The position numbers and the translations under genes are program-made. From JBJFCE01 sp964437825 (GTDB lineage: Bacteria; Bacillota; Clostridia; Lachnospirales; Lachnospiraceae): a stretch of 37,071 nucleotides of DNA. The DNA lies in NCBI GenBank assembly GCA_964437825.1, contig CAYTIH010000024.1, positions 1 to 37,071 on the forward strand, in the 5' to 3' direction. Below, piece after piece: positions 1 through 9,323 of the stretch. Positions within the stretch are counted from its first letter, which is position 1, and each line of letters begins with the position of its first letter. Below the pieces are notes generated by a model. The model saw only the letters and a list, made by a program, of their open reading frames with translations, did not search any database and had not been told where the DNA came from.

Positions 1-107
1 TCGGCGAGTATATTCTCAGCATGAACCGGCGCATCATGAACAGGCCGCTTGTAATTGAGGACGAAAGGATCAATTTTAATGAAACTGATGCAAAAAATCA
101 GGAGTAA
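1..107 (+). CDS. 3' end of a membrane-anchored GT2 (DPM1/GtrB-like), partial
   Basis: An open frame enters from the left edge (codons in phase with base 3) and stops with TAA at 105-107. Its 34 visible residues begin GEYILSMNRRIMNRPLV. They match the tail after the last membrane helix of DPM1/GtrB-like polyprenyl-phosphate glycosyltransferases, usually GEY-x-RIY-x-E-x-x-NRP-x-Y. The same signature (GEYMARIYMEVKNRP) ends the GT2 at 11642-12658. The frame overlaps the next gene's start by 29 bases, so the two are probably translationally coupled. The protein probably charges a lipid phosphate with a sugar for the membrane transferase encoded next. Family assignment rests on the tail only. Confidence 0.6.
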   Translation, partial: GEYILSMNRRIMNRPLVIEDERINFNETDAKNQE

Positions 108-2151
108 ATTTCATAAACAGGTTGTGTTCCTGTCGGGGGCCGGTGCAGTATGCCTGTTCTATCTGGCATGGTGCTGTGCTACGATTTCTTATCAGGGAAA
201 GCTATATGCGCCGATACATTTGGTACTGATGGCGCTTTCCGCCGTATGTTATGCAGTATGCTCAACAATATGTGCAGGACATGAACGAACGGGGAATGCT
301 GCTGCCGGGGAGATATGCAGGCTTTCTTCCGGAGTCCGCAGGCAGCTGCAGATTTTAAATGCGGGAGCCTTTGGTGCAGTTTTGCTTCTGCTTATATATG
401 ATATCAGAACCGGAGGTTTTGGAGCAAAAGAAAATCTGATCTATTATATTTTGGCAGATGCGGTCTGGCTTCTTAGTACTATGCGGAATTTTCGGACACT
501 GCAGTATGAGCCTTTGGCAGATGTGAAGAGAGCGTTTTCTTGTGTAAGGAAGCATATTCCGCTTGTTCTCCTGTTAATGGCCGCTTTGCTTTTGGCCATC
601 GAACCCGGCCGGCTGCAGTTTCGATGGGACGGAGCTTTGTATGAACAGGTATGCAGAGCAATGAATATCCACTCACTCAGCAGCCTTGGAGCATATGGGC
701 ATTTGTCGCAGGCCTATGGCGGTTTGTATTGCCTGCTGTTTGGGATCATCGGAAATACCGGAATTGCAATGGCAGTTTTTAATATTTTGCTGTATATCGG
801 CAGTATTGTGGCTTTTTATGCGCTGCTTGGATATTTGTTTCGGGGCAGGCGGCGGTATGTGTATCTGGCAGGAACGGCAGTTTATGCGTTCTCGCCTTTT
901 TTGCTGGGAATGGTAAATTATTATAGTCTGGATTATATGACGTTATGTATGTTTGTCTGGATGATATATTTTGCATTTACAGAAAAATGGGTGCTTCATT
1001 TTATTGCGGCGGTTTGTTTTGTCTTTACCAAGGAGCCGGCATTTGTTGTTTACGGAATGTTCTGCGTGGGTCTGGTTATTTCGGATTTCCTCAGGGACAG
1101 AGGCTGCCGGGCGAGGGACAGAATCAGGCATCTGTTTTGCGGGTATCAGTATTATCTTATGCTGCTTACGGGTATGTTCTGGGTGATGACCTATCTGTTA
1201 ATCGGCGGATGGTCGGGCGGTGCAGGCGAGTTTGAAATGGATTATGTTTATGTGCTGGATAAGCTGAAGGTCTTATATGTGCTGAACTTTAACTGGCTGA
1301 TGACTGCTGTGATTGTGCTTGGAGGCGGCATCCTGATCATTGCGGGAAGGAGAGGCGGACTGAAAAAAGAAAAGCCGGAATTATGGTGGCTGCCGCTTCT
1401 GTTTAGTCTCATGGCATTTACTGTATTCAGTGCGGCATTTAAAACAGTAAATCATGCAAGATATGCGGCAGCTGCGCCGGTGATTTTATATTTATTTGCG
1501 TTTGGCATTATCAGCTGCCTTGCAAATCAGGCATTGGAAGGCAGGCGAAACGGTGGGCGCCCGGAGTTGATCAAGGGAGTGCTGATATCCGTGTGCGCCG
1601 TTTTGATGCTGGTCAGCTCCTACTGTACGATTGATCCGGTCAGCCTTAAGTGTTTTCAGCAGGTGGATATCGGAGACGGAATTATGCTGACGACAGGCTC
1701 GCCCGTAATCGGAGACAGTATGATTTATAATAAGCAGATGCTGTATGAGGAATATGCCTTGAATCAGGCTTTTTCCTATGCAATAGAACGAGGGTATCAA
1801 ATTTACATTCCGACCTATGACAGCAAAGCATATGCATTTGACGGGCTGATGTTGGAGGCCTCCGAATATCAGGATGACTATTTTCAAGTGATACAGCAGT
1901 GGGATGCGGAAAACCAAAGGAGAACTTCTTATGGGGGCGCCGGAACAGTTCCGATTGTGATTCGTGAGCTTACATCGGAGTCTGCACTGCCTGATTTAAC
2001 GGATACGGATATGCAGGGGATTTGTTATATCTATTCAAAGATGCTGGGTGAGGATACTGCGCAGCATCTGATGCGGACGCAGGAGAATACTGAGCAAATG
2101 AGGTTTTCCTATCGGGGATGGGAGCTTTATGCGCTGGTGATTTACAGATAA
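79..2151 (+). CDS. Polytopic membrane glycosyltransferase-like protein (GT-C type)
   Basis: A 690-residue integral membrane protein. ATG at 79 is preferred because AAAGGA lies 9 bases upstream; the frame stays open to a TTG at 55 without better support. About ten or more hydrophobic helices fill residues ~15-500. They are followed by ~170 mostly hydrophilic residues, presumably outside the membrane. An acidic motif, RWDGALYEQ, sits in the first large loop, where GT-C transferases carry their catalytic acid. The gene directly follows, and overlaps, a DPM1-like GT2, the usual pairing for making and then using a lipid-phosphate sugar donor. Transferase function is inferred from topology, size and context. 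It could instead be a polymerase-like membrane protein. Confidence 0.6.
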   Translation: MKLMQKIRSKFHKQVVFLSGAGAVCLFYLAWCCATISYQGKLYAPIHLVLMALSAVCYAVCSTICAGHERTGNAAAGEICRLSSGVRRQLQILNAGAFGAVLLLLIYDIRTGGFGAKENLIYYILADAVWLLSTMRNFRTLQYEPLADVKRAFSCVRKHIPLVLLLMAALLLAIEPGRLQFRWDGALYEQVCRAMNIHSLSSLGAYGHLSQAYGGLYCLLFGIIGNTGIAMAVFNILLYIGSIVAFYALLGYLFRGRRRYVYLAGTAVYAFSPFLLGMVNYYSLDYMTLCMFVWMIYFAFTEKWVLHFIAAVCFVFTKEPAFVVYGMFCVGLVISDFLRDRGCRARDRIRHLFCGYQYYLMLLTGMFWVMTYLLIGGWSGGAGEFEMDYVYVLDKLKVLYVLNFNWLMTAVIVLGGGILIIAGRRGGLKKEKPELWWLPLLFSLMAFTVFSAAFKTVNHARYAAAAPVILYLFAFGIISCLANQALEGRRNGGRPELIKGVLISVCAVLMLVSSYCTIDPVSLKCFQQVDIGDGIMLTTGSPVIGDSMIYNKQMLYEEYALNQAFSYAIERGYQIYIPTYDSKAYAFDGLMLEASEYQDDYFQVIQQWDAENQRRTSYGGAGTVPIVIRELTSESALPDLTDTDMQGICYIYSKMLGEDTAQHLMRTQENTEQMRFSYRGWELYALVIYR

Positions 2152-2181
2152 AACAGGGAATTATAAGCAGAGAGGTAATCT

Positions 2182-3138
2182 ATGTCGGAATTTCAATTAA
2201 CCGTACCGGTAGTGTTTTGCGTTTTTAAAAGACTGGATACTACGAAGCAGGTATTTGAGAAAATCAGAGAAGCGCAGCCCGAAAAGCTGTATATTATATC
2301 CGATGCGCCCAGAGAGCATGTAGCCGGAGAAAAAGAAAAGGCGGAAGAGGTGCGTGCCTATATTGATGCGCATGTGGATTGGGATTGCAGACTGGTGCAT
2401 CACTATGCGGATCAGAATATGGGCTGCGGAAAAAGACTTTCCAGCGGGATTACGTGGGTATTTGAACGCGAGGAGCGGGCGATTATACTGGAAGATGACT
2501 GTGTGCCTGACAGTACTTTTTTCAGGTACTGCCAGGAAATGCTGGAATATTATAAGGATGATGAGAGAATTCTCCTTATCAGCGGCAATAACCCGATTGC
2601 CCGGCTGTATCAGACACAGCATGATTATTTGTTTTCCTATGTGCCGTTTATCTGGGGATGGGCTACGTGGAGGAGAGCATGGAAGCTGTATGATTATCGC
2701 ATTTCATCATGGCCGGAGAATAGGAAAAATCCGGTTTTCAAGAGGGCAATTCCGGTTAAGAAGGCATATTGGCTGTATACCTGCGAGTTCGATGTGTTAA
2801 ACAGCGGTAAGTTCGACGACACTTGGAGCTATCAGTTTATGTATACCGGGATTATCAACTCCATGTACGGAATTTTGCCGGCAAAAAGTCATGTATTTAA
2901 TATCGGATTTATGGAGGAGTCCACACATACCAAGGATGTGCCGAAATGGATGAGTCAGGAGGTGGAACCGGTCCGCTTCCCGATCAGGCACCGGGAAAAG
3001 GTGGAATGGGACCGGGACTTCGATATCTGCTATATGGAACATTTCGGGGAGCATGGACTGACGGTCAAGATCAAGCATATGCTTGGATTTGATATCAATA
3101 AATCGGTCTTTGAGGTCCTTAAGAAAAAGAAAAAGTAG
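2182..3138 (+). CDS. GT-A fold glycosyltransferase (HlpA-like family)
   Basis: A 318-residue soluble protein with RBS AGAGAGG about 8 bases before ATG 2182. The N-terminus (TVPVVFCVFKRLDTTKQVFE) is typical of GT-A enzymes whose first strand carries VF-x-RP/KR. EDDCVPD at residues 104-110 is the acidic metal/nucleotide-binding motif, and WGWATWRRAW at 158-167 is the hallmark of the HlpA-like sugar transferase family. The lysine-rich C-terminus (KKKKK) could favour membrane contact. It lies 30 bases after the membrane protein and 8 bases before the WbsX-like gene, so it belongs to the same operon. Donor and acceptor cannot be read from the sequence. Confidence 0.78.
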   Translation: MSEFQLTVPVVFCVFKRLDTTKQVFEKIREAQPEKLYIISDAPREHVAGEKEKAEEVRAYIDAHVDWDCRLVHHYADQNMGCGKRLSSGITWVFEREERAIILEDDCVPDSTFFRYCQEMLEYYKDDERILLISGNNPIARLYQTQHDYLFSYVPFIWGWATWRRAWKLYDYRISSWPENRKNPVFKRAIPVKKAYWLYTCEFDVLNSGKFDDTWSYQFMYTGIINSMYGILPAKSHVFNIGFMEESTHTKDVPKWMSQEVEPVRFPIRHREKVEWDRDFDICYMEHFGEHGLTVKIKHMLGFDINKSVFEVLKKKKK

Positions 3139-3146
3139 GAATGATC

Positions 3147-4265
3147 ATGAATACCAAAATTCTGTGTTTTTATTTACCTCAATTTCATGAAACGGAAGAT
3201 AACAATAAATGGTGGGGGCAGGGATATACGGACTGGGTTGCCGTGGAGAACGCAAAACCGTTTTTTAAAGGTCATAAACAGCCGAGAATTCCGCTTGACC
3301 GGAATTATTACGATCTGTCACAGGAAAGTGCGGATGCGCTGAAGTGGCAGGCAGAGCTTGCAGGAAAGTACGGGGTTTACGGTTTTTGCATGTATCATTA
3401 CTGGTTTCCGCATAAGCAGATGTTATATAAGCCCGTAGAAATTCTGCGCAGGCATAAAGAAATTGATATTCATTATACTCTGTGCTGGGACAGTAAAACC
3501 TGGAAACGCACGTGGTTTGCCGACAAGTTTGAATCGGAAATTCTGGTTCAGCAGGATTTCGGAGACGAAAAAATCTGGAAGCGGCATTTTTATGATCTGC
3601 TTGAGGATTTTCAGGATGAGAGATATATCAAAATTGATAATAAGCCGGTATTTCATATATACCGTTCCTGTGAAATTTTGCAGCTGCAGGAGATGCGCGA
3701 CTGTTGGGATGCACTTGCAAGGGAAAACGGATTTGACGGAATTTATCTGATTGCAGGGGATGTGGAGCATAGAAGAGAGGAAAGAATCCGGAAAGCTGTG
3801 GATGCTTTTTATAACTATGAGCCGCTTCATATGTTTTATGAGTGCAGGAATACCTGGTACGGAAAAAGTACCGTGGCAAAGGCGGGAATCAAAAAGCGGA
3901 TCAATCAATATTTTCATAAATCGATTTTGCCGGATAAGCGGGATGCGAAGAAAATGTATGATTTGATTTCGAATAATATGCCTGAGGTGGATCAAAAGGT
4001 TTATTTCGGCGTATTTGCCGATTATGACGATACTCCGAGGCGCCAACTGAAGGGAGCGGTCTATACTGACAATGATGTCAGTTATTTTAAGGACTGTTTG
4101 GCGGCCCAGTATCGGAAATCCATGGATGCCGGAAATGAATTTCTGTATATTAATGCATGGAATGAGTGGGGGGAGTCCGCGTATCTGGAACCGGATGAAG
4201 AAAGCGGGCTTGCCAGACTTGAGGCTGTTAGGGAAGTGGTGCGTACGTCATATAGTGGTTGGTGA
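3147..4265 (+). CDS. WbsX / glycoside hydrolase 99-like protein of glycan synthesis
   Basis: A 372-residue protein of the WbsX family (GH99-like domain), common in O-antigen and capsule loci. Near the N-terminus are YLPQFH (9-14) and WWGQGYTDW (22-30), and near the C-terminus INAWNEWGESAYLEPD. All are family signatures; the NEWGE acid is the probable catalytic residue. ATG 3147 is preferred because AGGA at 3137-3140 sits 6 bases upstream, whereas ATG 3141 directly abuts it. There is no signal peptide, so the protein is cytoplasmic. In such loci the family often stands beside or is fused to GTs. Whether it transfers or hydrolyses is not known. It is the last gene before a 172-base gap. Confidence 0.82.
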   Translation: MNTKILCFYLPQFHETEDNNKWWGQGYTDWVAVENAKPFFKGHKQPRIPLDRNYYDLSQESADALKWQAELAGKYGVYGFCMYHYWFPHKQMLYKPVEILRRHKEIDIHYTLCWDSKTWKRTWFADKFESEILVQQDFGDEKIWKRHFYDLLEDFQDERYIKIDNKPVFHIYRSCEILQLQEMRDCWDALARENGFDGIYLIAGDVEHRREERIRKAVDAFYNYEPLHMFYECRNTWYGKSTVAKAGIKKRINQYFHKSILPDKRDAKKMYDLISNNMPEVDQKVYFGVFADYDDTPRRQLKGAVYTDNDVSYFKDCLAAQYRKSMDAGNEFLYINAWNEWGESAYLEPDEESGLARLEAVREVVRTSYSGW

Positions 4266-4348
4266 CAGTCCGGACATGAGATGGGAATTGAGCATTTGAA
4301 AATAGTATTTGAAATCATAGAAGCTATGAAGTAAAATAATACTATGTG

Positions 4349-4379
4349 TTGACTCTATGGGACAGGTGCGCCCTAAAAT
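4349..4379 (+). promoter_or_regulatory. Candidate promoter of the 4438-11263 cassette
   Basis: TTGACT (4349-4354) and TAAAAT (4374-4379) resemble -35 and -10 boxes with a 19-base spacer, slightly long. The 16-base repeat GTGTTAAAGATCAGAA follows immediately, where a start site and operator would lie. No other good promoter is visible in the 172-base gap between 4265 and 4438. Confidence 0.4.
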
Positions 4380-4402
4380 GTGTTAAAGATCAGAATTTAA
4401 CA
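4380..4402 (+). repeat. Operator-like element, copy 1 of GTGTTAAAGATCAGAA
   Basis: The 16-mer at 4380-4395 is identical to copies at 11521-11536 and 11573-11588. Here it also forms a perfect inverted repeat: TGTTAAA (4381-4387), 8-base spacer, TTTAACA (4396-4402). This is the size and symmetry of an XRE-type repressor site. It lies just downstream of the candidate -10 box and 36 bases before the next start codon. The likely binder is the XRE protein encoded at 11268-11510, which is inference. Confidence 0.55.
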
Positions 4403-4437
4403 AAAAATTTGTAAGGATCACGGAGAATTAAAGGAGT

Positions 4438-6111
4438 ATGAGATTGCACATGATCAAAGACAGATTGTTTCATCTATGCCGGAATAAGGTATTTGTTTTC
4501 ATGATATGCGCAATTTGCCTGTTGTTAGGAAGCGTTTATTATTTTGGAATTCACCTTGGGTTCGTACCGCAGGGGGAAGAGACATCATTAATGTGGCGGT
4601 GGAATTTGATTGTTCACGGGAATGGCAAATATCAGCATATCAATGTTGTGTCCGATCTCATAGCATATATATCTGCCCAAATAGGCGGGTGTTCTTTTTT
4701 TTCGACAAGATTGTATTCAACATTGATGTATACTGTGGTTTTGTTTTTTACTATGCATTTATGCCTGAAGCCTAAGCGTGGAGGGGAGGTATCATTATGG
4801 CTTCTTCCGTTATATGCGTTATTTATGATATTTGTGCACATTGTCGGAACCGGCAGTGAATTTGGAAAAATTTTTACGGATACGGATTTGGTCTATCTGC
4901 TGCCCTATGACTATCATCTGATGCCGTTAATATTTGCTTTATGCAGCATTTTTATGATTGGATGCATGCTGCGGTCGACTAATCCAAAAAGCAGGAAGCG
5001 GTATTTTATCGTCAATTTAATCATAGCCGTTTATGGTATGCTTTTTTCGGATTTAATCTATTACATTATTTTTGTCGGGCCTGTACTCTTTACGCTTTTT
5101 TTGAGAGGGCTCCGGGATAAAAAGAAGAAAAAGTATTGTTTTATGGTATTGGCGGCGGGGCTGTTTCTTTTATTCATCACAAGAGTATTACCGCTGGATT
5201 TATGCGAATCGTTTTGGACGCAGGAAAAGGCGGATCATTATGGTGAAATATATGGCGCTACCAATTGGCTGAATATAGATAATTTCTTTGCACATATAGA
5301 AAACTATCTGAAAGTAATACTTCAATTATTTAATGCAGAGTTTTCGGATGCTCCGGTGCTCAGCTTCTATTCGGTTGTGTATTTTGTCAGAGTTGTTTTT
5401 ATTGTGATAGGGCATATTTTGGTTTTTCGAATACTGAAAAGCAGTATGATCGGGAATATCAGGGATACTTCATATGACTATATAGACGAAGTGCTGGCGT
5501 GGGGATATTTCTTATTATTTTGTTCCTTTATCTTTACGTATAACGGATATTATATGGCGCTCATCAGATATTACGGTGCGTTTGTGCCGTTATTAACAAT
5601 CATTTTATGCAGGAATATGAAGGATTATCTGAATGAAAAATTTCACAGAATATTATGTGGCGTCCGTTATAAAAAGTCAGTATTTTTTGTATCAATTTCT
5701 GTGATATGCATTTGCTGCGCACAGCCGGTATGGCTGTATGAAGCCGAGGACAGTTATATGCAGGACTGTGAGGAGGCGATCAGGTATATTGAAGAAACGG
5801 ATCTGGGTTATGCGATTGCACCGTATTATTTTTATTCACGGTTAACGGCGATGTGCCATGGAGATATTATATTTTACCCGAATGAGCAGGCTATTCGGGA
5901 TTATAACGGGGATGAGGCGCAGTTGATGTATATCGTGACGGGATTTGAAAATATAGATCATGTAACCAGTCTTATGAATATCGGCGTGGATGATTATGAA
6001 GATCTATGTGAGAAATATACAGTCCCTACCAGAGTATTGGAGCTGGATCATTTTAACGTGTGTGTATTCGAAAATTATGAAGGAAATCGGGGACAAGGTG
6101 ATGCAGATTGA
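4438..6111 (+). CDS. Polytopic membrane protein of glycan assembly, function unknown
   Basis: A 557-residue membrane protein. About ten hydrophobic helices lie between residue ~20 and ~430, followed by ~120 hydrophilic residues at the C-terminus. The first outer loop (FVPQGEETSLMWRWNLIVHG) carries acidic residues where GT-C enzymes bind their lipid donor. AAGGAG (4431-4436) is only 1 base before ATG 4438. A TTG at 4444 has ideal spacing and ATG 4450 is a further option, so the true start may be slightly later. It is the first gene of the AT-rich cassette and precedes the flippase. A GT-C transferase or a Wzy-like polymerase are both possible; I cannot choose between them. Confidence 0.55.
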   Translation: MRLHMIKDRLFHLCRNKVFVFMICAICLLLGSVYYFGIHLGFVPQGEETSLMWRWNLIVHGNGKYQHINVVSDLIAYISAQIGGCSFFSTRLYSTLMYTVVLFFTMHLCLKPKRGGEVSLWLLPLYALFMIFVHIVGTGSEFGKIFTDTDLVYLLPYDYHLMPLIFALCSIFMIGCMLRSTNPKSRKRYFIVNLIIAVYGMLFSDLIYYIIFVGPVLFTLFLRGLRDKKKKKYCFMVLAAGLFLLFITRVLPLDLCESFWTQEKADHYGEIYGATNWLNIDNFFAHIENYLKVILQLFNAEFSDAPVLSFYSVVYFVRVVFIVIGHILVFRILKSSMIGNIRDTSYDYIDEVLAWGYFLLFCSFIFTYNGYYMALIRYYGAFVPLLTIILCRNMKDYLNEKFHRILCGVRYKKSVFFVSISVICICCAQPVWLYEAEDSYMQDCEEAIRYIEETDLGYAIAPYYFYSRLTAMCHGDIIFYPNEQAIRDYNGDEAQLMYIVTGFENIDHVTSLMNIGVDDYEDLCEKYTVPTRVLELDHFNVCVFENYEGNRGQGDAD

Positions 6112-6162
6112 CAGAAATGATATTAGAAGAAATGATGATCTTTATGCAAAGGGATTATCGGC

Positions 6163-7380
6163 ATGAAATTTAAGAAATCATTTGAAAGCAGCTCAATCTT
6201 GGTTATGGGGTTATCTTTATTTGCAGGAGCTGTCAATTATGTTACATTAATCTATTTTGGCCGGATTATGCCCGTTGATGAATATGGAAAAATGTCGGCC
6301 CTGACCGCATTTATTTCCAACAGCGGGGTCTTTGTTTCACCCATATCATTTATGCTGTGCAAAGTATATGCGGATAATCAGATAGATAAGAGAAAGATCA
6401 TTGCATTGATTCGGCTTGTAATCATAATTGAGGGGATTGAATGTATTGCGTTTCTTGTTTTCAGAGATTTGCTATTGGAATATTTGGATTTAGGCGGCCT
6501 GATAGGGCTTTTGGCTGTAACAGCCTCCGTGGTGTTGGCAACTTTATTTTCCATGCTGATGGCAGCCGTTCAGGGGTTGAGAGAGTTTACAATATATGGA
6601 TTTATCAGTATCGCCATGTATTCTCTTAAATTTTTATTTGGGTATGTCGGTATCAGATTAGGGAAGGGCGCTGTCGGAGTATTGCTTGGAACTTGTCTTG
6701 CACAAATGATTTGCGGCCTGTTTCTGTGGAAGAAAATCAGAAGCGGAAGACATGCGGAGGAGCTTTCTATCAAATATGACTATAGAAAGGAAATACTATC
6801 GTATTATGGATGGTCTTTTCTGATTTTGCTGGTGATATCCTATATCAGCAATGCAGGAGAGCTTTTGCTTGCAAAAATTTATTGCAGTAATGAAGAAATC
6901 GGAATTTATTCGGTGGCGATGAATCTGTCAAAAATCATGATGTATGCCGCATCAGCAATTGCCACCGTATTATTGCCGATGGTAGTCGGGGTGAAGGATA
7001 ATGCTTCCCGGAAAGCAGCTATCTTAAAAAAAGCAATGCGATATACCTTGGCGGTATCCGTTTTGTATGCAATTGTGTTAGTTCTCTTAAAGGAACAGGT
7101 GATCATGCTTCTGTATGGCGAAAAATATGTCAGGGCTATCGGCTATATTTATTATGCGCTGCCCTTTTGTATCGTTTTAAGCCTGTTAACCATATTTTAT
7201 CAATATGTTTTGGCGGCGGGAAACATCAAAATGTTTTCTATTGTGATTTTCGGAGCAGGAGCGGTCAGTACCTGCATCATATTAGTTACGCGGGCGTCCT
7301 TAAAAAGGATCCCGTTGATTCTGGCATTGATTCTGGGAATTGTTCTGATATGCAGTTATCTATATGAAGAGAAAAAATAA
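6163..7380 (+). CDS. Wzx-type oligosaccharide flippase (MOP superfamily)
   Basis: A 405-residue protein of about twelve evenly spaced hydrophobic helices with short loops, the architecture of lipid-linked oligosaccharide flippases. The N-terminus has the classic pattern of a helix, then YFGRIMPVDEYGKMSALTAF, as in PF01943/PF13440 members (R-x-L/M-x-x-x-E-Y-G). The usual length is 400-480. AAAGGG lies about 10 bases before ATG 6163. It should turn an undecaprenyl-linked repeat unit across the cytoplasmic membrane. It is the only recognisable flippase in the window, so it probably serves the glycan built by the surrounding GTs. Confidence 0.85.
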   Translation: MKFKKSFESSSILVMGLSLFAGAVNYVTLIYFGRIMPVDEYGKMSALTAFISNSGVFVSPISFMLCKVYADNQIDKRKIIALIRLVIIIEGIECIAFLVFRDLLLEYLDLGGLIGLLAVTASVVLATLFSMLMAAVQGLREFTIYGFISIAMYSLKFLFGYVGIRLGKGAVGVLLGTCLAQMICGLFLWKKIRSGRHAEELSIKYDYRKEILSYYGWSFLILLVISYISNAGELLLAKIYCSNEEIGIYSVAMNLSKIMMYAASAIATVLLPMVVGVKDNASRKAAILKKAMRYTLAVSVLYAIVLVLLKEQVIMLLYGEKYVRAIGYIYYALPFCIVLSLLTIFYQYVLAAGNIKMFSIVIFGAGAVSTCIILVTRASLKRIPLILALILGIVLICSYLYEEKK

Positions 7381-7402
7381 AAGGAGTTAATACGGCTGCG
7401 GT

Positions 7403-8182
7403 ATGGAAAAAAGTACAGAATTATCCATTTTAGTTTATTCCTGCTATAAAAATTCCGATATGTGGAGTATTTTTCTGACGCTGTTTCAAAAATACTGGAG
7501 GGATTGTGCGTATCGCTTAATATTACTGACTGATAAATTGGGCGGCCGCCATGAAGAATATGCCTTTGATGATATTGTTGTATGCGATTCTAACTGGTAT
7601 GACATGCTGATGGCAGGAATTCAGAGGGGGGGCACGAAGTATGTCATGCTGTGGATGGATGATTATCTGCTATGTGACTATATACAGAATCAGGATATTG
7701 AGTATTACCTCGGGATGACCAAGAAATTTCATGCGGCCAATATGCGTCTGGTTGAAAGTCCCACCATACCGGCAGAAACGTTTTCGAAGGATCATAGATT
7801 TCATTTATACTGTCCCGGCACAGCGTACAGCTTTTCTACGCAGGTTGGGATCTGGAGTGCGGAATTTCTGAAAAAGAATATCAGACCGGAATGGTCGGCA
7901 TGGGATTTTGAGAGGAAAGGCTCCATAAAAGTATGCGACTATGAGCATCCGTTACTGGCTCCCAAGGATTATACATTTCCTTATGAGGAGGGTGTTCGGA
8001 GAGGAAAATGGATGGACAATGGTGTGCGCATATGTAACAGAAATCATATCAAAATTGATTTTTTAAAGAGAAAGCAGATGAGTTCATTTGAAATGGCATG
8101 GATTTACTTTAAAGGAGGAATTTTGGGGTTAAATCCAACCTTAGTCGTCAAAATTCAGAATTTACTGCAGCGCAAAAAATAA
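7403..8182 (+). CDS. Putative GT-A type glycosyltransferase
   Basis: A 259-residue soluble protein. The N-terminus ELSILVYSCYKNSDMWSIF resembles the first strand and helix of a GT-A fold, and LWMDDYLL (MDDYLL at residues 85-90) supplies the double Asp expected of a metal/nucleotide site. A second conserved-looking block is EWSAWDFERKG near residue 170. GGAG (AAGGAGTTAA, 7380-7389) is about 18 bases before ATG 7403, farther than usual. It lies 22 bases after the flippase and 28 before the epimerase gene. I recognise the fold type but not a named family, so specificity is open. Confidence 0.55.
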   Translation: MEKSTELSILVYSCYKNSDMWSIFLTLFQKYWRDCAYRLILLTDKLGGRHEEYAFDDIVVCDSNWYDMLMAGIQRGGTKYVMLWMDDYLLCDYIQNQDIEYYLGMTKKFHAANMRLVESPTIPAETFSKDHRFHLYCPGTAYSFSTQVGIWSAEFLKKNIRPEWSAWDFERKGSIKVCDYEHPLLAPKDYTFPYEEGVRRGKWMDNGVRICNRNHIKIDFLKRKQMSSFEMAWIYFKGGILGLNPTLVVKIQNLLQRKK

Positions 8183-8210
8183 AGAATTTACTTAGAGTAG
8201 AGGAAAAGCA

Positions 8211-9311
8211 ATGGGCGGGAGCATTTTTTTCTTTATAGGAACAGAAGCGGAGTTTATCAAGATATTTCCGGTTATCATAGAGTGTAGGAAACGGGAGCTG
8301 CCTGTTGAAATCATAGCATCGGGACAGAATGATATCATGTCAAGCGAACTGATGGGAGTGATCTGCAGGCCTGATATTTTGGAACTTAGTAAAGAAAAAG
8401 ACATAAAAAAGAGCACGGTGGGGCTGCTGCAGTGGTTTTTCAGGACATATCGCACAGCAGGCAGAAAGATTCGGGAGTTTTATACCGGTGTAGATTTCAA
8501 GAATTCTTTTATGGTGGTACACGGAGATACTATTTCAACTTTGATGGGGGCGTATCTTGGACGAAAACTGGAAATGAAGGTCGCGCATGTCGAGGCGGGG
8601 CTTCGCTCGCACCATCTGCTGAATCCTTTTCCGGAAGAAATTGACAGGCTGTTGACCAGCCGAAAAGCAAGGTATCATTTTGCACCCGGAAGAGAACCTG
8701 TGCAGAATCTTCGGAAAGCAAAGGGACTCGTGGTTGATACGAAATGTAATACGATTTTAGACAGTCTGCGGGTAGCGATGCAGCAGAAGAATCATTCCGA
8801 AACTGGAGGAGAGGAAGAACCATATTTTGTATTTGTACTGCATAGACAGGAAAATCTCATGAATAAAAAAACGGCAACGGATATTCTGCGGGAAATCGAG
8901 AAGGTCGCGGAGCATATGAAGTGTATTATGATTATGCATGAGATCACAAGGGTGAATATGGAAAAGTATGGACTGCTTCAGGAAATTGAGAATCATCCGG
9001 GAATGACTCCGATACCGCGTATGGGTTATTTTCGGTTTATGCGCTTGTTGAACGGAGCTGAATTTGTCATGACGGATGGCGGAAGCAACCAGGAGGAGCT
9101 GCATTATATGGGCAAGCCCTGTTTGATTTTGAGAACCTCTACTGAGCGTTCGGAGGGAATCGGAAGCAATGCGGTGATGTATCAGGGAGACATCAAAAAC
9201 ATAGAGCTTTTTTACAGAACTTATCAGGAAAAAAGAGTGCAAAGCGCGGTAGCCGGTACATGGTCACCGAGCAGCGAGATTGTAAATGTTTTGCAGCAGG
9301 AAATGAAATAG
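8211..9311 (+). CDS. WecB-like (non-hydrolysing type) UDP-sugar 2-epimerase, divergent
   Basis: A 366-residue protein of the UDP-GlcNAc 2-epimerase fold, normal length ~365-385. Signatures in order are VVHGDT (102-107), HVEAGLRS (126-133), FPEEIDR (140-146), LHRQEN (210-215), TDGGSNQEE (288-296) and RTSTERSEGIGSN (308-320). The family normally has GTRPE, TDSGG-x-QEE and TERPE. Here they read GTEAE (10-14), TDGGSNQEE and TERSE, so several substrate-loop residues differ. The expected role is C2 epimerisation of a UDP-HexNAc for the glycan, but the changes suggest another substrate or reaction. AGAGGA lies 6 bases before ATG 8211. It is an interior gene of the cassette operon. Confidence 0.72.
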   Translation: MGGSIFFFIGTEAEFIKIFPVIIECRKRELPVEIIASGQNDIMSSELMGVICRPDILELSKEKDIKKSTVGLLQWFFRTYRTAGRKIREFYTGVDFKNSFMVVHGDTISTLMGAYLGRKLEMKVAHVEAGLRSHHLLNPFPEEIDRLLTSRKARYHFAPGREPVQNLRKAKGLVVDTKCNTILDSLRVAMQQKNHSETGGEEEPYFVFVLHRQENLMNKKTATDILREIEKVAEHMKCIMIMHEITRVNMEKYGLLQEIENHPGMTPIPRMGYFRFMRLLNGAEFVMTDGGSNQEELHYMGKPCLILRTSTERSEGIGSNAVMYQGDIKNIELFYRTYQEKRVQSAVAGTWSPSSEIVNVLQQEMK

Positions 9312-9323
9312 AGGTACTGATTT

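Noticed and set aside
1492..1917. Antisense frame inside the first membrane protein
   Set aside because: It mirrors the codon pattern of the + strand gene and has no RBS.
3423..4046. Long antisense frame of 207 codons inside the WbsX gene
   Set aside because: A shadow of a clear family member on the + strand; no RBS or recognisable protein features.
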